Source: Flavobacteriaceae bacterium (GTDB lineage: Bacteria; Bacteroidota; Bacteroidia; Flavobacteriales; Flavobacteriaceae). Taken from it: a stretch of DNA of 64,000 bases. Under the pieces are notes generated by a model. That model saw nothing but the letters and a program-made list of their open reading frames with translations, was not told where the DNA came from and did not search any database. Shown one piece after another: positions 61,101 through 64,000 of this stretch. The translations under genes were made by a program, and so were the position numbers. Positions within the stretch are counted from its first letter, which is position 1; each line of letters begins with the position of its first letter. The DNA lies in NCBI GenBank assembly GCA_024638225.1, contig JAHEKR010000002.1:1-64000 (forward strand). The letters are read 5' to 3'.

Positions 61101-62127
61101 AACGGACATCATTATTATTGGAGCTGGACCAGTTGGGCTTTTTGCCGTATTTGAAGCTGGATTAATGAAATTGCGTTGTCATCTAATTGACGCTATTCCG
61201 CAGGCGGGTGGACAATTGTCTGAAATTTATCCAAAAAAACCCATTTACGACATTCCGGGTTATCCAGCGATTCTCGCAGGTGAGTTAGTTGATAATTTGA
61301 TGGAACAAGCCGCACCTTTTAAGCCCGGATTTACCCTTGGTGAACGTGCAGATAGTATTGAGAAACAAGCGGATGACTCATTTGTTGTGACTACTAGCAA
61401 AGGAACACAACACCATGCACCAGTGGTGATGATTGCTGGGGGGCTAGGAAGCTTTGAACCCCGTAAGCCGTTGATTGACAACCTAGCTGACTTTGAAGAT
61501 AAAGGAGTACGTTATATTGTTAAAGACCCAGATCAGTTTGAAGGAAAAGATATGGTTATTTCTGGAGGTGGTGATTCCGCTCTTGACTGGGCCATCTACT
61601 TTGCCCAGAAAGGAAGTTTTGTACACCTTGTACACCGCAGCGACCGATACAGAGCGCATAAAGATTCCATCGAACAAGCACACAAATTGGCCGCAGCTGG
61701 AAAGATGAAACTCCACACCTTTGCTGAGGTAAAAGAATTGAGTGGAAATGGGAAACTTGAGTCAGTTGCTATTTTCAATAAAGAAGAGAAAACACAAGTT
61801 GAGACAACCTTGTGGTTCCCCTTATTTGGTTTATCACCAAAACTTGGACCCATTGGAGACTGGGGACTTGAGATTGAAAAAAATGCCATAGTAGTAGACA
61901 CCTTTGATTACCAAACCAACAGACCCGGAATTTTTGCTATAGGGGACGTTAATACATATCCTGGGAAGCTAAAGCTTATACTTTGCGGATTCCACGAAGC
62001 GACACTTGCTGTGCAAACCGCCTATAAAATCATCAATCCAGATAAGAAGTTCACCCTTAAGTACACTACTGTTCAAGGAGTGCAAGGTTTTGAAGACGAG
62101 CATCCAAAAGAAGCCATTAAATCTTGA
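61093..62127 (+). CDS. Ferredoxin--NADP reductase (thioredoxin reductase-like NAD(P)/FAD oxidoreductase); ATG 61093 in MIKTDIIII
   Basis: IIIIGAGPVGLFAVFEAGLMKLRCHLIDAIPQAGGQLSEIYPKKPIYDIPGYPAI; ISGGGDSALDWAIYFA; GIFAIGDVNTYPGKLKLILCGFHEATLAVQTAYK. Confidence 0.93.
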   Translation: MIKTDIIIIGAGPVGLFAVFEAGLMKLRCHLIDAIPQAGGQLSEIYPKKPIYDIPGYPAILAGELVDNLMEQAAPFKPGFTLGERADSIEKQADDSFVVTTSKGTQHHAPVVMIAGGLGSFEPRKPLIDNLADFEDKGVRYIVKDPDQFEGKDMVISGGGDSALDWAIYFAQKGSFVHLVHRSDRYRAHKDSIEQAHKLAAAGKMKLHTFAEVKELSGNGKLESVAIFNKEEKTQVETTLWFPLFGLSPKLGPIGDWGLEIEKNAIVVDTFDYQTNRPGIFAIGDVNTYPGKLKLILCGFHEATLAVQTAYKIINPDKKFTLKYTTVQGVQGFEDEHPKEAIKS

Positions 62128-62450
62128 GTATAGACATCAACATTACAGTCATTGACCGACAGGGAGAGGAGCACAACATACAGGTTCCGACTGATATGAA
62201 TCTCAATTTGATGGAGATTTGTAAAGGATATGAACTTCCAGTAGAGGGTGTTTGTGGTGGTATGGCGATGTGTGCTTCGTGCCAGGTTTATATACTATCT
62301 ACAGAACATTTTGGAGAACGAAATGAAGACGAACAAGCCATGCTTGACGAAGCCTATTTTGTACAAGAAAACTCGCGCTTGGGCTGTCAAATTCCCATTA
62401 CGCCTAAACTCGAGGGCCTAAAAGTAGCTTTGGCACCAGAAGAGCCATAA
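62124..62450 (+). CDS. 2Fe-2S ferredoxin (adrenodoxin-type), probable TTG start
   Basis: VEGVCGGMAMCASCQVYIL...RLGCQIPIT: CX5CX2C...C ligands. Confidence 0.93.
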   Translation: MSIDINITVIDRQGEEHNIQVPTDMNLNLMEICKGYELPVEGVCGGMAMCASCQVYILSTEHFGERNEDEQAMLDEAYFVQENSRLGCQIPITPKLEGLKVALAPEEP

Positions 62451-62514
62451 ACCTAACATCCGTTAAGGAAATAATCCATATGTTTGGTTTCAAGATCATT
62501 TTAAATCATTCAAA

Positions 62515-63270
62515 ATGTTTACAAAACTCCCAAATTTATTTTTTATTTCTTTTTTAACACTCTTCTTCTTTTCGTGTTCTAAAGATGATGTTGAAGAGAA
62601 CACAGCTGAAGTTTGCCAGACTCTTGAGACCGGAACTACAATAATGCCGCTTGGCGCCTCTAGGGTCCAAGGCTTTCCTCCTTTTTTTGAAAGTTATCGC
62701 TATAAATTATGGAAAGATTTGTTGGATGGTGGCTGGGAGTTTGACTTTGTTGGTACTTTCGAGGATACAGTAGTCTATGCAACGTATAAAAACTATTGTT
62801 TTGACAATGACCATGAAGGAAGAGCAGGTTGGACAGCAGCGAGAATTGATGAAAATATCGATACTTGGTTAGACCAATCAAAAAACCCTGACATCGTTTT
62901 GTTTAGCTCTCCTGGAGGTAATGATATTTTGGATGGTGGAAATGTAGAAGATGCATTAGTTCATGTCAATTCAATTATAGATAAAATTCAAGCTCATAAT
63001 CCAAATGTGACCATCCTCATCGAAATATTAGCTCCTGCCAAATCAACCTACATGGATGAAGAAGGGCTCGCGGCTATTTTTTCACAAATGAAAGCCATAA
63101 TTGACGGGATTGCTCAAAATAAAACAACAACTACCTCGACAGTGGTTGCAGTAGATATGGCCACAGGGTTTTCGGATGATTTCCTTGCCGATGACATACA
63201 TTACAACAAAGCAGGAGCTGCATTTATTGCTGAGCGTTACTACGATGCGTTAATTCCCTTTTTAAAATAG
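62515..63270 (+). CDS. SGNH/GDSL-type hydrolase lipoprotein
   Basis: Lipobox FFFSCSKDD; IMPLGASRVQGFPPFFESYRYKLWKDLL; GGNDILDGG; DDIHYNKAGAAFIAERY. Confidence 0.88.
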   Translation: MFTKLPNLFFISFLTLFFFSCSKDDVEENTAEVCQTLETGTTIMPLGASRVQGFPPFFESYRYKLWKDLLDGGWEFDFVGTFEDTVVYATYKNYCFDNDHEGRAGWTAARIDENIDTWLDQSKNPDIVLFSSPGGNDILDGGNVEDALVHVNSIIDKIQAHNPNVTILIEILAPAKSTYMDEEGLAAIFSQMKAIIDGIAQNKTTTTSTVVAVDMATGFSDDFLADDIHYNKAGAAFIAERYYDALIPFLK

Positions 63271-63318
63271 GTTTGTGTCGTCTATAAAATATGTACTTTA
63301 GGACTCTAATAAGCATAA

Positions 63319-63828
63319 ATGAAAAAGATTGTATTACTTTTAATCGTCTCTGTTCTATGGCTTTCATGTCAACACAGCCAATTAGAAATTGGACTAGATG
63401 CCAAAAGTGGTTCTACTGCTGCAGGTTTTGCCTTACTTAGTGAAAAAAATGGCACCGTTTACCTGAGTGCTACTATCCGCGGTCTATCTGCGGGTACACA
63501 TGCTATTCACCTACATGAAAAGGCAGACTGCTCATCAGACGATGGTAAATCAACTGGGGGGCATTGGAACCCCACTTTTGCTCCGCATGGAGCTTGGGGA
63601 AGTGCTGCAGGGTACCACAAAGGGGATATCGGAAATTTTGAGGTAGATGATGACGGAATTGGTCGTGTTTTCTTTGAAACAGACGAATGGTGTATCGGAT
63701 GTGACGATCCAACTAAGGATATTCTTGGCAAAGCGATTATTGTACATCAAGGAGCAGATGATTTCGTATCACAACCCTCTGGAGCGGCTGGAGCACGCAT
63801 CAGTTGCGCAGGAATAGTGATGGAATAA
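63319..63828 (+). CDS. Cu/Zn superoxide dismutase family lipoprotein
   Basis: Lipobox LWLSCQHS; LSAGTHAIHLHEKADCSS...GGHWNPTFAPHG...HKGDIGNFEVDDDG...GKAIIVHQGADDF...GARISCAGIV. Confidence 0.93.
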   Translation: MKKIVLLLIVSVLWLSCQHSQLEIGLDAKSGSTAAGFALLSEKNGTVYLSATIRGLSAGTHAIHLHEKADCSSDDGKSTGGHWNPTFAPHGAWGSAAGYHKGDIGNFEVDDDGIGRVFFETDEWCIGCDDPTKDILGKAIIVHQGADDFVSQPSGAAGARISCAGIVME

Positions 63829-63830
63829 AG

Positions 63831-64000
63831 CTATTTTTTCGGTACTTGTTCAATAGCTTCCGCTATTTGCTTAACTAAGTCTTCATTGGATTTATTGAGA
63901 TCAAAAACCATTGGTTTTTTGATGTGCATAGACTGTTTTATTCCCTTTTTCTTTATAAAGATTCCCTTCTTATCAAACGAACGGCGAAAGCCGTCAATCA
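63831..64000 (-). CDS. C-terminal 56 codons of an uncharacterised protein; 5' end outside the window
   Basis: Open minus-strand frame to the window edge: IDGFRRSFDKKGIFIKKKGIKQSMHIKKPMVFDLNKSNEDLVKQIAEAIEQVPKK*. Confidence 0.6.
   Translation of the reverse strand, partial: IDGFRRSFDKKGIFIKKKGIKQSMHIKKPMVFDLNKSNEDLVKQIAEAIEQVPKK

Overview
Chromosomal window from a Bacteroidota genome, most likely Flavobacteriaceae. This is judged from TAnnTTTG-type -7 boxes, the HYC_CC_PP family protein, class II IlvC and the ArgF' type carbamoyltransferase. The window is mostly housekeeping and biosynthetic genes. Main blocks: glyA/smpB; pcm; a Gfo-Idh-MocA oxidoreductase with yggS, an exonuclease/GIY-YIG fusion and miaA; purC, phoH and dnaN; an ilv operon (ilvD-B-N-C-A) with gapN; dsbD-like, tilS and pabB; a full arginine cluster (GNAT-argG-argC-proC-argD-argF'-argB-argE-argH); lpdA, nhaC, katG, ftsK, lolA, lptF/G and ribB; a tRNA-Ser(TGA); a metal-associated TonB-receptor operon with an Rrf2 regulator; and a sulfate assimilation cluster (DUF2061-cysH-cysD-cysN-sulfite reductase/HEPN-cobA-siroheme synthase-FNR-ferredoxin). 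I saw no rRNA, IS element, prophage or CRISPR array. The strongest non-routine signals are: (1) an Arg-codon-rich leader ORF with mutually exclusive stems and a T-tract upstream of the arginine operon, i.e. a candidate arginine attenuator; (2) a yifB/comM pseudogene with a large in-frame deletion and three in-frame stops but no net frameshift; (3) a TonB-receptor remnant in which nearly the whole barrel is missing; (4) truncated hydrolase and PDZ-protein remnants, one next to a structured attC-like intergenic element; (5) an Rrf2 regulator between metal-uptake and sulfur-assimilation operons with an inverted repeat in the shared promoter region; (6) a sulfite reductase with a C-terminal HEPN-like extension. 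All family names come from reading the translations; no database search was run.
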